Shown: positions 40,076 to 50,344, counted from the stretch's first letter. The stretch is DNA of 64,000 nucleotides from DAIQRJ01 sp963708795 (GCA_963708795.1 CAVPUH010000006.1:558001-622000), one strand, 5' to 3'. Program-made: numbers and translations. Notes: generated by a model not told the origin, from the letters alone.

Positions 40076-42145
40076 TCATGCTTCTCGAGCCTCGCCACCG
40101 AGCCGGCGCCACAGGAACTCCATGGCGAGCGCTCGGGAGAATGCCCGCTGTTCGTTGTCGGCCGCTCCGCCGTGTCCGCCTTCGATGTTCTCGTAGTACT
40201 CGACTTCGTGGCCGCGCTCCAGCAGCAGTGCCGCCATCTTGCGTGCGTGTCCGGGGTGCACGCGATCGTCTCGGGTCGACGTCGTGAACAGCACCGGCGG
40301 GAACGGGCCTTCGCCGACGTTCTGGTAGGGCGAGTACCGGCCGAGGAACTCCCAGTCGTCCGGATCGTCCGGGTTGCCGTACTCAGCCATCCAGGAGGCG
40401 CCCGCGAGGAGCAGGTGGTATCGCTGCATGTCCAGCAGCGGAACCTCGCAGACGATCGCCCCGAACAGGTCGGGATAGCGGGTGAGCATGACGCCCATCA
40501 GCAGCCCGCCGTTGCTGCCGCCGGTGATCCCCAACTGCTCCGGAGACGTCAGCCCTCGCCCGACCGCGTCCCGGGCCACCGACGCGAAGTCCTCGTAGGC
40601 ACGGGGCCGATTCTCCCGGATCGCGGTCGTGTGCCACTCCGGCCCGTACTCGCCGCCACCACGGATGTTCGCGACGACGAAGGTCCCGCCGCGGGCGAGC
40701 CAACCCCGCCCGATCGCGCCGCTGTACGCCGGCGTGTACGCGATCTCGAAGCCGCCGTACCCGGTCATCATGGTCGGCCCGGCCAGCGCATCGTCGCGGC
40801 CGACCACGAAGTAGGGGATCCGTGTGCCGTCGTCCGACGTCGCGAAGAACTGGCGGGTGGTGAGCCCGGCCGCGTCGAAGAGCACCGGCGCCTGCTTGAC
40901 GATCTCGGCGTCGCCCGCACCGACCACGCCGCGACGCAGTGTCGAGGGCTCGAGAAAGCCGCTGGAATCCACGAAGTACTCGTCGGTGTGGTCCGGATCG
41001 GTGTCGGCCACCGAGACAGTCGACAGGTCCTGCGCCGACGTCAGCACTGACGCCGACACCTCCCAGGCGGTCTCGGCCGATCCAGCCGCGGGCGGCGTGC
41101 GCAGCTCGAGTCGATTCGTCACATCGACCAGCACGTTGAGGATCAGGTGATGGCGCGTCCACGCCCAGGCGTCGAGGGAGCTGTGCGCATCCGGGGTGAA
41201 CAGCACCGTCAGGGTGCGCGCTCCGCTCAGGTACTCGTCGAGCCGAGCGGCCAGCAACGACCCGGCCGGGTGCACACGGCCGTCGACGGTCCACGGGCTG
41301 CGCGGATTGATCAACAGCCATTCACGATGGACGTCGGTGCGCGCGTCCAGCGGCACGTCGATGCGGACGGGCGGGCCGTCCGGGACGACGACGAACTGCT
41401 CGGAGGTGAAGAAGTCGGGCGCCCGGACGAGGAGGTCGTGCTCGTGGCCCGGTGTCGGGTCGTGCGTCGCGAACGCGTAGACGTCGGACTCCTCGCCCTC
41501 GAAGACGGTGTCGGCTGCGTCGATGCTCGTCCCGCGCCGCCAGCGCTTCGCGACCCGCGGATAGCCCGAACTCGTCAGCGAACCGGCTCCGAAGTCGGTG
41601 CCGACGTAGACGGTGTCCCGATCGATCCAGTCCAGCTGGCTCTTCGCCTCAGGCAGGGCGAACCCGTCGGCCACGAAGGTCCGGCTCTCGAGATCGAACT
41701 CCCGGACGACCGCAGCGTCCGACCCGCCGCGGGACAGCTCCACGAGTGCCCGGTCCAGGGACGGTCGCACCAGTTCGGCTCCGGCCCACACCCAGTTGAC
41801 CGACTCGGCGGCACCGAGTGCATCCACGTCGAGCAGCACGTCCCAGTCCGGCTGTGGCTCCCGGTAGCTCTCGAGGGTCGTACGTCGCCACAACCCGCGT
41901 GGATGCTCGGCGTCCTGCCAGAAGTTGTAGAGGTACCCACCCCGGCGTCGCACGTACGGAATGCGGTCGGCGGAGTCCAGCGCCTCGAGGATCTCGGTCC
42001 GCAACGCAGTGAAACGGTCACCCTGGGCCAACCGGCCGAGCGTCTCGGCATTGCGCGCCCGCACCCAGTCGAGGGCGACGTCGGCAGTGACGTCCTCGAG
42101 CCAGCGATAGGGATCGGCCGGCTCGGCGTCGGTGGCCGTCGTCAT
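40076..42145 (-). CDS. Prolyl oligopeptidase family serine peptidase (S9)
   Basis: 689 residues, cytoplasmic (no signal peptide). The N-terminal region (about 80-410) is a seven-bladed propeller and residues 1-75 plus 420-689 form the alpha/beta hydrolase. Catalytic residues: Ser in GITGGSNGGLLMGVML, Asp in TSTRDDRVHPGHARKM and His in NIEGGHGGAADNEQRAF. ANIRGGGEYGPEWH is the conserved segment ahead of the nucleophile. Such enzymes cleave short peptides after proline, though several actinobacterial relatives are untested. The ATG overlaps the stop of the peroxiredoxin gene by 4 nt, so it is in one operon with ahpE and the DUF3052 gene. Confidence 0.92.
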   Translation of the reverse strand: MTTATDAEPADPYRWLEDVTADVALDWVRARNAETLGRLAQGDRFTALRTEILEALDSADRIPYVRRRGGYLYNFWQDAEHPRGLWRRTTLESYREPQPDWDVLLDVDALGAAESVNWVWAGAELVRPSLDRALVELSRGGSDAAVVREFDLESRTFVADGFALPEAKSQLDWIDRDTVYVGTDFGAGSLTSSGYPRVAKRWRRGTSIDAADTVFEGEESDVYAFATHDPTPGHEHDLLVRAPDFFTSEQFVVVPDGPPVRIDVPLDARTDVHREWLLINPRSPWTVDGRVHPAGSLLAARLDEYLSGARTLTVLFTPDAHSSLDAWAWTRHHLILNVLVDVTNRLELRTPPAAGSAETAWEVSASVLTSAQDLSTVSVADTDPDHTDEYFVDSSGFLEPSTLRRGVVGAGDAEIVKQAPVLFDAAGLTTRQFFATSDDGTRIPYFVVGRDDALAGPTMMTGYGGFEIAYTPAYSGAIGRGWLARGGTFVVANIRGGGEYGPEWHTTAIRENRPRAYEDFASVARDAVGRGLTSPEQLGITGGSNGGLLMGVMLTRYPDLFGAIVCEVPLLDMQRYHLLLAGASWMAEYGNPDDPDDWEFLGRYSPYQNVGEGPFPPVLFTTSTRDDRVHPGHARKMAALLLERGHEVEYYENIEGGHGGAADNEQRAFSRALAMEFLWRRLGGEAREA

Positions 42146-42651
42146 CCGCGCGCGTCCAACGCCGCGATCGCCGCCACGTAATCGTCGACGTCACGTGCGT
42201 ACGGGATCTGGTTGATCACCCGCCACACGACCGTTCCCGAATCGTCGATGAGGAACGTGCCCCGCAGGGCACAGCCGCGGGTCTCCTCGAACACGCCGTA
42301 GGCCCGGGACACCTCGCCGTGCGGCCAGAAGTCCGACAGCACCGGGAAGCTCAGCTCTTCCCGTTCCGCGAAGACCCGCAGCGAGAACATCGAGTCACAG
42401 GACACGGCGAACAGGTCCGTCGTGGGGGTGCTCAACTCGGCGAGACGCTCCCGCATCGCACGCAACTCGCCGGTGCACGTACCGGTGAACGCGAACGGGT
42501 AGAAGACCAGGAGAACCGACCTCCCGGCTGCCGCGGACGCCGCCAGCGTCACCGTCTCCCCGTGTTGGTCGGCCAGCGAGAAATCCGGAGCGGTCGCACC
42601 GATCGGCAGGGCACCCGACGTGACCGCCGAGGCAGAGCCCGACGATGTCAC
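42142..42651 (-). CDS. ahpE: AhpE-like peroxiredoxin
   Basis: One-Cys peroxiredoxin that reduces hydroperoxides and peroxynitrite. 169 residues. The thioredoxin fold has APDFSLADQHGETVTL, the active-site segment VFYPFAFTGTCTGELRAM (peroxidatic Cys in place of the FTGICQGEL of mycobacterial AhpE) and SDFWPHGEVSRAYGVF. The neighbourhood ahpE-DUF3052-aceE is the mycobacterial one, which supports the gene name. Translationally coupled to the DUF3052 gene upstream (4-nt overlap) and to the peptidase downstream. Confidence 0.9.
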   Translation of the reverse strand: MTSSGSASAVTSGALPIGATAPDFSLADQHGETVTLAASAAAGRSVLLVFYPFAFTGTCTGELRAMRERLAELSTPTTDLFAVSCDSMFSLRVFAEREELSFPVLSDFWPHGEVSRAYGVFEETRGCALRGTFLIDDSGTVVWRVINQIPYARDVDDYVAAIAALDARG

Positions 42652-43073
42652 TTCTTCGACCCGCGGGCCTTCGGCGCGACGAGCTTGGTGGCGGTCCAGT
42701 CCGCCCCGGCCGAGACGCTGCTCGTGGTGGCCAGGCCGGACGTCGGCGCCGCCTCGGCCACGTCACTGGCGTCCACGTAGCCCTCTCGTCCCACCTTCGG
42801 CGTCAGCAGCCAGATGACGCCGCCGTCGGCCAGGTCGGTCAACGCGTCGACGAGCGCATCCACGAGGTCGCCGTCCGCGTCGCGCCACCACAGCAGAACG
42901 GCATCGACGACATCGTCGTGCTGGTCGTCCACGAACTCGTGATCAGTGGCGTCCTCGATGGCTTCGCGCAGGTCCTGGTCGGTGTCTTCATCCCACCCCA
43001 GCTCCTGCACGACCATGCCCGGGCGCATGCCCAGTCGCTCGGCGGGCCCCGCGGGGCCAGCGGTCGCGTTCAC
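42648..43073 (-). CDS. DUF3052 family protein
   Basis: 141 residues. The core GMRPGMVVQELGWDEDTDQD, the acidic ATDHEFVDDQHDDVVDAVLL and GGVIWLLTPKVGREGYVDAS are conserved through actinobacteria, where the gene sits between ahpE and aceE. The Lys-rich end (KLVAPKARGSKK) is typical. Function is not known. Divergent from aceE; start separated from the proposed aceE start by about 300 nt, or 160 nt if the leaderless GTG is used. Confidence 0.88.
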   Translation of the reverse strand: MNATAGPAGPAERLGMRPGMVVQELGWDEDTDQDLREAIEDATDHEFVDDQHDDVVDAVLLWWRDADGDLVDALVDALTDLADGGVIWLLTPKVGREGYVDASDVAEAAPTSGLATTSSVSAGADWTATKLVAPKARGSKK

Positions 43074-43219
43074 GCGTCGTCCTCTCCGGTCCGGGTCGTC
43101 CGTCTGATCGGGTAAGTCGGGTTCACAGGCGTAGTCCAGCGTGCAATCGGTCCGCCACGCAAGTCGGCGGACCCGCCCGCCCGTACTGCGTCCGTGTCGT
43201 GCCCGTGGGTAAGGCTTCC

Positions 43220-43225
43220 TAAACT
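43220..43225 (+). promoter_or_regulatory. -10 box TAAACT of aceE
   Basis: TANNNT hexamer, 9 nt before a GTG at 43235 that is in frame with aceE. Either that GTG starts a longer AceE, or the transcript has a leader of about 140 nt ending at GGAGAAGGAG before the GTG at 43376. Apart from this, 43074-43375 shows no feature I can support. Confidence 0.45.
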
Positions 43226-43375
43226 GGACCCGAGGTGACGCGGCAGTATCAAACGGGAGACAATGCCCAGGTCACCGAGCCGGTGGACCACCATCTCACC
43301 GGCCGTCCCGACCGAGCCTGCGCCGGCTACCCCGCGTGCAGCCTCGCCGTCCACGGAGAAGGAGCACCGATCCCC

Positions 43376-46138
43376 GTGTCCTCACCTGCTCAAGGCGACG
43401 GATCCGCGGCTGCCGCGGCCGGCGCGGCGACCGACGTCGATCCCGACGAGACCGCCGAATGGCTCGAGTCCTTCGATGCGGCGGTGGCCGCCGGCGGCAC
43501 CGAACGCGGAGCCTTCCTCGTCCGCCAACTGGTCGAACGAGCGCAGCTCACCCAGCCGAGCGGATCTCCGGAGCTGGCGGCCAGCGTCACGCCGTTCGTC
43601 AACACCATCCCGGCCGACGAACAGCCGGCCGTGCCCGGTGACGAAGCGCTCCAGACCCGGCTCGAGAACGCGATCCGCTGGAACGCGGCCGTCATGGTCA
43701 CCCGAGCGAACCGCAAGGGCCTCGAGGTCGGCGGCCACATCGCGACGTACCAGTCCGTCGCGACGCTCTACGAGGTCGGCCTCGATCACTTCTTCCGCGG
43801 CAAGGACCACCCCGGCGGCGGCGACCAGATCTTCTTCCAGGGCCACGCCTCCCCCGGCGTCTACGCCCGCGGTCTCATCGAGGGACGTCTGTCGACCGAC
43901 CAGCTCGACGCGTTCCGCCAGGAGGCGTCGAAGGGTTGGGGCAACGGACTCTCGTCCTACCCGCACCCGCGGCTGATGCCCGAGCTGTGGGAGTTCCCGA
44001 CGGTCTCGATGGGTCTTGCCTCCCTCAACTCGATCTACCAGGCACGCTTCAACCGCTACCTGCAGAACCGCGGCATCACCGATACGAGCGAGCAGCACGT
44101 CTGGACGTTCCTCGGCGACGGCGAGATGGGCGAACCCGAGTCCCTCGGTGCGATCACCGTCGCCGCCCGGGAGAACCTCGACAACCTCACGTTCGTCATC
44201 AACTGCAACCTCCAGCAGCTCGACGGCCCCGTCCGCGGCAACGGCAAGATCGTCCAGGAGTTCGAGTCGCTGTTCAGAGGCGCCGGGTGGAACGTCATCA
44301 AGGTCATCTGGGGCAGCGAGTGGGACGCGCTGCTCGCCAAGGACACCAGCGGTGAGCTGGTCCGTCGCCTGACCGAGGTACCCGACGGCCAGTTCCAGAC
44401 CTTCTCCGTCGAGGACGGCGCCTACATGCGGCGTGTCCTGTTCAACACGCCCACGCTCGCGAAACTCGTCGAGGACGTCCCCGACGAGAAGCTGAGGGAG
44501 ATGCGCCGGGGCGGCAACGACCGGGGCAAGGTGTACGCGGCGTATCAGGCGGCCATGGAGCACAAGGGCCAGCCGACGGTCATCCTGGCCCACACCGTCA
44601 AGGGTTACGGGATCGACGCGTTGGAGGGCCGCAACGCCACCCACCAGATGAAGAAGCTCACGAAGACCGACGTCGTGACGATGCGCGACCGGCTCGACAT
44701 CCCGTTGAGCGACGACGACCTCGCGGACTACCTGCCGCCGTACTACCAGCCCGGCGTCCAGTCCGACATCGCCCGGTACGCCCTCGACTCGCGTCGGGAG
44801 CTCGGTGGCTTCGTCCCCGAGCGCCGCGCCGATCCGGTGAAGCTGGAGATCCCCGCCGACAAGGTGTTCGCCGACATCCGCAGGGGCTCGGGCAAGCAGA
44901 AGGTCGCCACGACCATGGCGCTCGTGCGGCTCCTGCGCGACCTCATGCGCACCCCCGAGCTGGGCAAGCGGTTCGTCCCGATCGCGCCCGACGAGTACCG
45001 CACGTTCGGCATGGACTCGATGTTCCCGTCGGCGAAGATCTACGACCCCCACGGCCAGAATTACGAGTCTGTCGATCGTGAGCAACTGCTGAAGTACAAG
45101 ACCGCCGTCGACGGCCAACTGCTCCACGAGGGCATCAACGAGGCCGGTTGCCTGGCCTCGGTGATCGCGGCCGGGACGTCGTACGCCACGCATGGCGAGC
45201 CGATGATCCCGTTCTACATCTTCTACTCGATGTTCGGCTTCCAGCGCACCGGCGATTTCATGTGGGCGCTGTCGGACCAGATGGGTCGCGGTTTCGTGGT
45301 GGGTGCCACCGCCGGCCGGACCACGCTGACCGGCGAGGGGCTCCAGCACGCCGACGGGCATTCGCACCTGATCGCCTCGACCAACCCGGGTGTGGTCGCC
45401 TACGACCCCGCGTTCGCCTACGAGGTCAGCCACATCGTGAAGTCCGGACTCGAACGGATGTACGGCTCGACCGAAGCACACCCGCACGGTGAGGACGTCT
45501 GGTACTACCTGACCGTCTACAACGAGCCGATCGACCAGCCCGCGCAACCCGACGACCTCGATGTGGACGGCCTGCTCAAGGGCACGTACCGCTTCGTCGG
45601 CGCTCCCGAGGATGTCGGCGACGACGCCCCACGCGTGACGCTGATGGCGTCCGGCGTCGGCATGCCGTGGGCCCTGAAGGCGCGCGACATCCTGGCCCGG
45701 GAGTGGGACGTGGCCGCCTCGGTGTGGTCGGTCACGTCATGGAACGAGCTCCGCCGCGACGCCGTGGCCACCGAGCAGTGGAACCTCCTGCACCCCGAGG
45801 ACACCCACGAGCCGTACGTCACCACGGCGTTGCGCACCGCTGAAGGCCCGTTCCTGGCGGTCAGCGACTGGATGCGCGCCGTGCCCGACCAGATCTCGCG
45901 CTGGGTACCCGGTGACTACACCTCGCTCGGCACGGACGGGTTCGGGTTCGCCGACACCCGGGCCGCCGCTCGCCGGCACTTCCAGGTCGACGCGGAGTCC
46001 ATCGTGGTGGCGGCCCTGGCCGCCCTCGCCCGCCGCGACGAGGCGAAGATCGACCAGGTGAACGACGCGCTCGCGCGCTACCGGATCGACGACCCGCGCG
46101 CGGTGGCGGACGTCCAGCAGGAAGGCGCCGGGGCCTGA
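43376..46138 (+). CDS. aceE: Pyruvate dehydrogenase E1 component (homodimeric)
   Basis: Thiamin-diphosphate enzyme that decarboxylates pyruvate and acetylates the lipoyl E2. 920 residues from the GTG at 43376 (GGAGAAGGAG 11 nt upstream); the frame is open back to a GTG at 43235. Mycobacterial AceE aligns from DPDETAEWLESFDAAV. Visible are GGHIATYQSVATLYEVG, GGDQIFFQGHASPGVYARG, the ThDP motif GDGEMGEPES to NCNLQQLDGP, and VTSWNELRRDAVATEQW near the end. The E2 and E3 genes are not in the window; lipA at the left edge makes the cofactor. The DinB-like gene follows 24 nt later. Confidence 0.96.
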   Translation: MSSPAQGDGSAAAAAGAATDVDPDETAEWLESFDAAVAAGGTERGAFLVRQLVERAQLTQPSGSPELAASVTPFVNTIPADEQPAVPGDEALQTRLENAIRWNAAVMVTRANRKGLEVGGHIATYQSVATLYEVGLDHFFRGKDHPGGGDQIFFQGHASPGVYARGLIEGRLSTDQLDAFRQEASKGWGNGLSSYPHPRLMPELWEFPTVSMGLASLNSIYQARFNRYLQNRGITDTSEQHVWTFLGDGEMGEPESLGAITVAARENLDNLTFVINCNLQQLDGPVRGNGKIVQEFESLFRGAGWNVIKVIWGSEWDALLAKDTSGELVRRLTEVPDGQFQTFSVEDGAYMRRVLFNTPTLAKLVEDVPDEKLREMRRGGNDRGKVYAAYQAAMEHKGQPTVILAHTVKGYGIDALEGRNATHQMKKLTKTDVVTMRDRLDIPLSDDDLADYLPPYYQPGVQSDIARYALDSRRELGGFVPERRADPVKLEIPADKVFADIRRGSGKQKVATTMALVRLLRDLMRTPELGKRFVPIAPDEYRTFGMDSMFPSAKIYDPHGQNYESVDREQLLKYKTAVDGQLLHEGINEAGCLASVIAAGTSYATHGEPMIPFYIFYSMFGFQRTGDFMWALSDQMGRGFVVGATAGRTTLTGEGLQHADGHSHLIASTNPGVVAYDPAFAYEVSHIVKSGLERMYGSTEAHPHGEDVWYYLTVYNEPIDQPAQPDDLDVDGLLKGTYRFVGAPEDVGDDAPRVTLMASGVGMPWALKARDILAREWDVAASVWSVTSWNELRRDAVATEQWNLLHPEDTHEPYVTTALRTAEGPFLAVSDWMRAVPDQISRWVPGDYTSLGTDGFGFADTRAAARRHFQVDAESIVVAALAALARRDEAKIDQVNDALARYRIDDPRAVADVQQEGAGA

Positions 46139-46161
46139 ACGCCGAGGACGGGCCGAACGGC

Positions 46162-46684
46162 GTGGTCGAACCCGAACCGGACGACAAGGACTGGACCTGG
46201 GTCCTCGACGCCCCGTGTCCGGAGTGCGGGTTCGACGCCGCCGCCGTCCACGGCCGCGACGTCGCCGCGATGCTGCCCGCCCTGACGCGACGTTGGGTGA
46301 CCGTGCTGTCGGTGCCCGATGCCGCGGGTCCGACCGGCGCCGGCGGTCTGGTCGCCGCTGGAGTACGGATGCCACGTCCGGGACGTGTTCACGATCTTCG
46401 GTGGCCGCGCCACTTCGATGCTCGTCGAGGACGACCCGCTGTTCGACAACTGGGACCAGGACGCCACCGCCCTGGAACAGCGTTACGCGGAACAGGTTCC
46501 CGGCCTCGTCAGCGCCGATCTGGTCGTCGCGGCCGAGAAGACGACGGCGGTGTTCGCGTCGGTCGCGGACGGCGACTGGACCCGACCGGGACGCCGCAGC
46601 AACGGCTCGGTGTTCACCGTCGACTCGCTCGGCCGCTACTTCCTGCACGACGTCGTCCATCACCTGCACGACGTCCAGGGCTGA
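46162..46684 (+). pseudogene. DinB/maleylpyruvate isomerase-like protein, one frameshift
   Basis: About 173 residues after correction. Start VVEPEPDDKDWTWVLDAPCP with ECGFDAA; the helical-bundle core continues as PAVWSPLEYGCHVRDVFTIF, DDPLFDNWDQDATALEQRY and FLHDVVHHLHDVQ. The conserved His residues (YGCHVRDV, HDVVHHLHD) are those that bind metal in the DinB-like mycothiol-dependent group. The frame breaks near 46329: removing one G of GCGGGTCC restores the sequence. Possible roles are mycothiol-dependent transfer or isomerisation; the substrate is unknown. It follows aceE closely and converges on a dehydrogenase gene. Confidence 0.65.
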
Positions 46685-46732
46685 CAGCAGGCCGGCCGTT
46701 CTGGCTGTCGGGCCTTCTGGCCGGCCCCACCC

Positions 46733-47945
46733 TCAGGCGACCGGGTCGCCGAAGTCCGGGATCTCGAGCTGGGTGCCGCCCTGCAAGGCGGACTGGTGGG
46801 CGACGATCCCGGGCAGCGTGTACCGGGCCGCCACCCAGGCGTTCACCGGCGGGGTGGTCCCATCGAGGCAGGCGCGCACGAAGTCGTCGGCCAGGAACTG
46901 GTGCGATCCCTCGTGTCCGTTGGGCATCCCGGTGAACTCCTTCGGCAGCCGCGACCGGTCGTGGACCGAGGCGGTACCGGACACGAACGCGTCGCGAAGC
47001 GCCGGGTCGACGCCGTCCAGGCTGTCGTCGTCGAGGGCGATCGACTTGCCGGTCTTGAGTTCGGCGCTCACGTCGTATGCCGTCTCCTTGTCCTGCCACA
47101 GGCTCACGGTCGCCAACTGCTCGAAGCTGCCCTCGGTGCCGAAAACCCGCAGGCGTGACTCGCGCAGGTGGCTCGGGTAGCCGACTCGACGGAGTTCGTT
47201 CGTCCGCATCACCGAACCGTCGTCCATGCGGAACAGCGCGCTGGCGTTGGAGATGTCGTTGTCGAACTGGCTGATCTCCTTGTCGAACACGCCATCGCCC
47301 CGATCGTCGGGACACCCCGACACACGACACCGCAGTGGCGTGCCGGCCGGTCACCGAGAGGACGTTGCCCACCGCGTGCGTCGGGTAGTGCATCGGCGGG
47401 AACGACGCCGTCTCCTTCCACCGCTCGCCACCGCTGTACTGGTACGCCGCGTAGAAGCCGAGGTCCATGTCGTGGACATAGTCGCCCTCGGAGTAGAACA
47501 CCCGCCCGAACTCGCCCGCGGCGAGCTTGTTCCGGCAGTACACCGACGACGGGTAGTAGTAGCTCGTCTCACCCATCATGTACGTCAGCGGTTTGTCAGT
47601 CTGCTGAGACTTGGTGACGAATTCCACGATCGCCTGGATCTCCTCGACCGTCATCCCCATCGGCACCGCGGAGTACACGTGCTTGCCCGCCTGCAGGGCC
47701 TTCAGGACCATCGGCCCGTGCAGCCAGCGCTGGGTGAAGATCGCGACCGCGTCGACGTCGGACTCCAGCATCTGCTCGAACGACTCGTAGGTCGTCGACA
47801 GGTCGTGCTTCGCGGCCTTCTCGGCGGTGCGCTCGGCGATGACGTCGGTGACACTGACGTCGGAGACGTCGGGGTGCGCCTGGAAGAGCGTGATGAAGCT
47901 GGGCGCGAACTGGCCGGCGCCGACGACGCCGATCGAGAGCGACAT
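46733..47945 (-). pseudogene. Gfo/Idh/MocA-family oxidoreductase, one frameshift
   Basis: About 404 residues after correction, from the ATG at 47945. The N-terminal Rossmann fold is MSLSIGVVGAGQFAPSFITL; the catalytic-loop motif is altered to HVYSAVPMGMTVEE (no EKP). The second domain holds GETSYYYPSSVYCRNKLAAG, EGDYVHDMDLGFY, HYPTHAVGNVLSVTGRHATA and, in the other frame, DDRGDGVFDKEISQF to LEIPDFGDPVA. One extra base near 47310 (GTG-T-CCCGAC on the minus strand) separates the parts. Because the EKP lysine is missing, it may be a different subfamily from the one encoded at 29764-30852. The substrate is unknown. Confidence 0.75.
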
Positions 47946-48085
47946 GAAGACGGGAACCCTTCGGTGGGAGGGAGATCGAACCACCAGCCTTGTGCGTTGC
48001 GCCCCGTCGGGCAAGCGCAGTCGTCCCCGTGACCACCGGCGTCCGGGAGCGGCCACGGGCTGGTCCGCGCGCACCTACGCGCGTC

Positions 48086-49117
48086 TCAGCGGTGCCGGCG
48101 CGTCCACTCGAGCAACTCCTCGGCCGGCCAGGTGTTGACCACCCGGTCGGCCGGCACCCCGCACTCCTCGGCACGCTCGCATCCGTAACCCTGCCAGGAC
48201 AATTGACCGGGCGCGTGAGCGTCGGTGTCGATCGAGAACCGGCACCCGGTCTCGACCGCCAGGCGGAGCAGGTCCCGAGGCGGGTCGCGGCGCTCCGGAC
48301 GGGAGTTGATCTCCACGGCCACGTCGAACTGTGAGCACGCCGCGAAGACGATGTCGGCGTCGAACGTGCTCGGCGGCCGCGTGCCCCGCTCGCCCATGAC
48401 CAGCCGGCCCGTGCAGTGCCCGAGGACGTCGACGTGGGGATTGGCGATCGCGCGGACCATGCGCGGGGTCATCACGTCGGCCGGATCGCGCAGCCGCGAG
48501 TGCACCGACGCGACCACCACGTCGAGCTGGGCCAGCAGATCCTCCTCCTGGTCGAGCGTGCCGTCGGCGTTGATGTCGACCTCGATGCCGGTGAGGATGC
48601 GGAACGGTGCGAATTCGGCGTTGAGGTCCGCGATCATCGCGAGCTGGGCACGGAGCCGCTCCGGCGACAGACCGTTGGCAACCGTCAGTCGAGGCGAGTG
48701 GTCGGTGATCGTGAAGTACTCGTGCCCGAGGTCGGCCGCGGCCTCGGCCATCGTCCGGGCCGGGCTCCCGCCGTCCGAGGCGTCGGTGTGCGAATGCAGG
48801 TCGCCCTTCAGCGCGGCGCGAAGGGCCGAGTCCGCGCCCGGCAGGGGCGCCGCGGCGGCCCGACCTTCCAGTTCGGTCAGGTAGTCCGGCGTCGACCCCG
48901 TCGCCGCCTGGGTGATCACCGCTGCGGTGGTGTCACCGATGCCGGACAACTTCGTCAGCGAGCCGTCTCGGACACGGTCGGCGAGCTCGCCCGGCGGGAG
49001 GTCGCGCACCACCTGTGCCGCTCGTCGGAACGCGCGGACCCGGGGCGTCGCGGCTGCCGAGCGTTCGAGCAACAGAGCGATCCGGTCGAGCGAGCGGGCG
49101 GGGTCGGTGTCGGCCAT
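48086..49117 (-). CDS. PHP-domain protein with PolX-like N-terminal domain
   Basis: 343 residues from the ATG at 49117 (MADTDPARSLDRIA). Residues 5-85 resemble the 8-kDa/HhH region of DNA polymerase X (RVRAFRRAAQVVRDLP; SLTKLSGIGDTTAAVI). From about 110 the PHP phosphoesterase follows: KGDLHSHTDASDGG, HEYFTITDHSPRL, GIEVDINADG, VVVASVHSRL, NPHVDVLGHCTGRL and FSIDTDAHAPGQLSW. All usual PHP metal ligands seem present. The polymerase palm that sits between these two parts in bacterial PolX is absent. It is divergent from the PucR/CdaR gene. Confidence 0.82.
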   Translation of the reverse strand: MADTDPARSLDRIALLLERSAAATPRVRAFRRAAQVVRDLPPGELADRVRDGSLTKLSGIGDTTAAVITQAATGSTPDYLTELEGRAAAAPLPGADSALRAALKGDLHSHTDASDGGSPARTMAEAAADLGHEYFTITDHSPRLTVANGLSPERLRAQLAMIADLNAEFAPFRILTGIEVDINADGTLDQEEDLLAQLDVVVASVHSRLRDPADVMTPRMVRAIANPHVDVLGHCTGRLVMGERGTRPPSTFDADIVFAACSQFDVAVEINSRPERRDPPRDLLRLAVETGCRFSIDTDAHAPGQLSWQGYGCERAEECGVPADRVVNTWPAEELLEWTRRHR

Positions 49118-49159
49118 CCTCCGATGCTCACGGTTCGACCGGCCAGGGGGCAAGCCGCC

Positions 49160-49165
49160 TACTGT
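49160..49165 (+). promoter_or_regulatory. -10 box TACTGT, leaderless start of the PucR-family gene
   Basis: TANNNT hexamer ending 8 nt before the GTG at 49174, which fixes the start in a frame that is open much further upstream. Confidence 0.5.
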
Positions 49166-49173
49166 TGGCGCCC

Positions 49174-50332
49174 GTGGTCTCCATCGCCCCCGGCACCGTC
49201 GACGACCTCGATCGCGCCCAAGGGGTCCTGGCCACGGCTGCTCTGACCCGCATGGACGAGCGGCTCCCCTGGTTCCGGGCCCTCGAGCCGGCCGACCGCA
49301 GTTGGATCGGCCTGGTCGCCCAGACCGGTATCGCGAGTTTCGTCCGCTGGCTACGCCGTCCGGAGGAGACGCTCCTCGACGAGGCGCCGGCCAACATCTT
49401 CGGGATCGCGCCGCGTCAGCTGACCCGGGTGATCAGCCTCCAACAGACGGTCGAGCTGATCCGCGCCTGCATCGACGTGGTCGAGGAACGGATCGACAGC
49501 ATCGTGACGCCGCGAGACCAACCGCTCATCCTCGAGCAGGTCCTGCGCTTCAGCCGGGAGGTCGCCTTCGCCGCGGCGGCCGTCTACGCCCAGACGGCCG
49601 AGCTCCGCGGGGCATGGGATGCGCGACTCGAGGCACTGGTGGTCGACGCGGTGCTCAGAGGCGAGACCGACGAGGCCCAGGGTTCGCGCGCGGCTGCGCT
49701 CGGGTGGGACACCTCCGGGCCGGTCATCGTCGTCGTCGGCCATACCCCGGAATCGGTCGACGCCCGGCTGGTCGAGATCCTGCGGCAGCGCGCCGGCGCG
49801 GCCGGTCTCGACCTGCTCGCCAGCGTGCAGGGGGACCGGATCGTCGCCGTGCTCGGCGGCGTCGACGACCCCGAGAAGGCGGCGACGCTCGTGGCCCACA
49901 GCTGCGGTGAGGGACCGGTCGTGTACGGACCGGTCGTCCCCGACCTCCCGGCCGCCGCGGCATCGGCCCGCGCGGCCCTGGCCGGGCTGCGCGCCGCCGG
50001 CGGTTGGCCGCGAGCTCCCCGGCCGGTCAGCGCCGACGACCTCCTGCCCGAACGGGCGCTCTCCGGCGACGGCCACGCCCGCCGTCAACTCGTCGACGAG
50101 GTGTACCTCCCGCTCACCTCGGCCAGCGCGGTCCTGCTCGACACGGCCGACCGCATTCGTCGAGACCGGCGGAAGCGTCGAGGCCACCGCCCGGGAGTTG
50201 TTCGTGCATGCGAACACGGTGCGTTACCGGCTCCGGCAGATCGGCGACCTGACCGGCCGGTCGCCGACCGACGCCCGCGACGCCTACTTCCTCCGGATCG
50301 GCCTGACCCTCGGCCGGCTGCTGCGCCCTTGA
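49174..50332 (+). pseudogene. PucR/CdaR-family transcriptional regulator, one frameshift
   Basis: About 385 residues after correction. The start VVSIAPGTVDDLDRAQGVLA leads into the conserved actinobacterial regulator found between aceE and fabD (Rv2242 position). Middle: DEAQGSRAAALGWDTSGPVI, a GGDEF-like diverged domain. The C-terminal PucR HTH is GGSVEATARELFVHANTVRY and RLRQIGDLTGR. The two parts are joined by a frame change near 50155, where one extra C (GCCGAC-C-GCATTC) suffices. Without correction the first part runs on in frame through zwf, giving a false 913-residue fusion. The mycobacterial homologue has been linked to control of the fatty-acid synthase operon. Confidence 0.82.
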
Positions 50333-50344
50333 TGCCCGCGGCCA

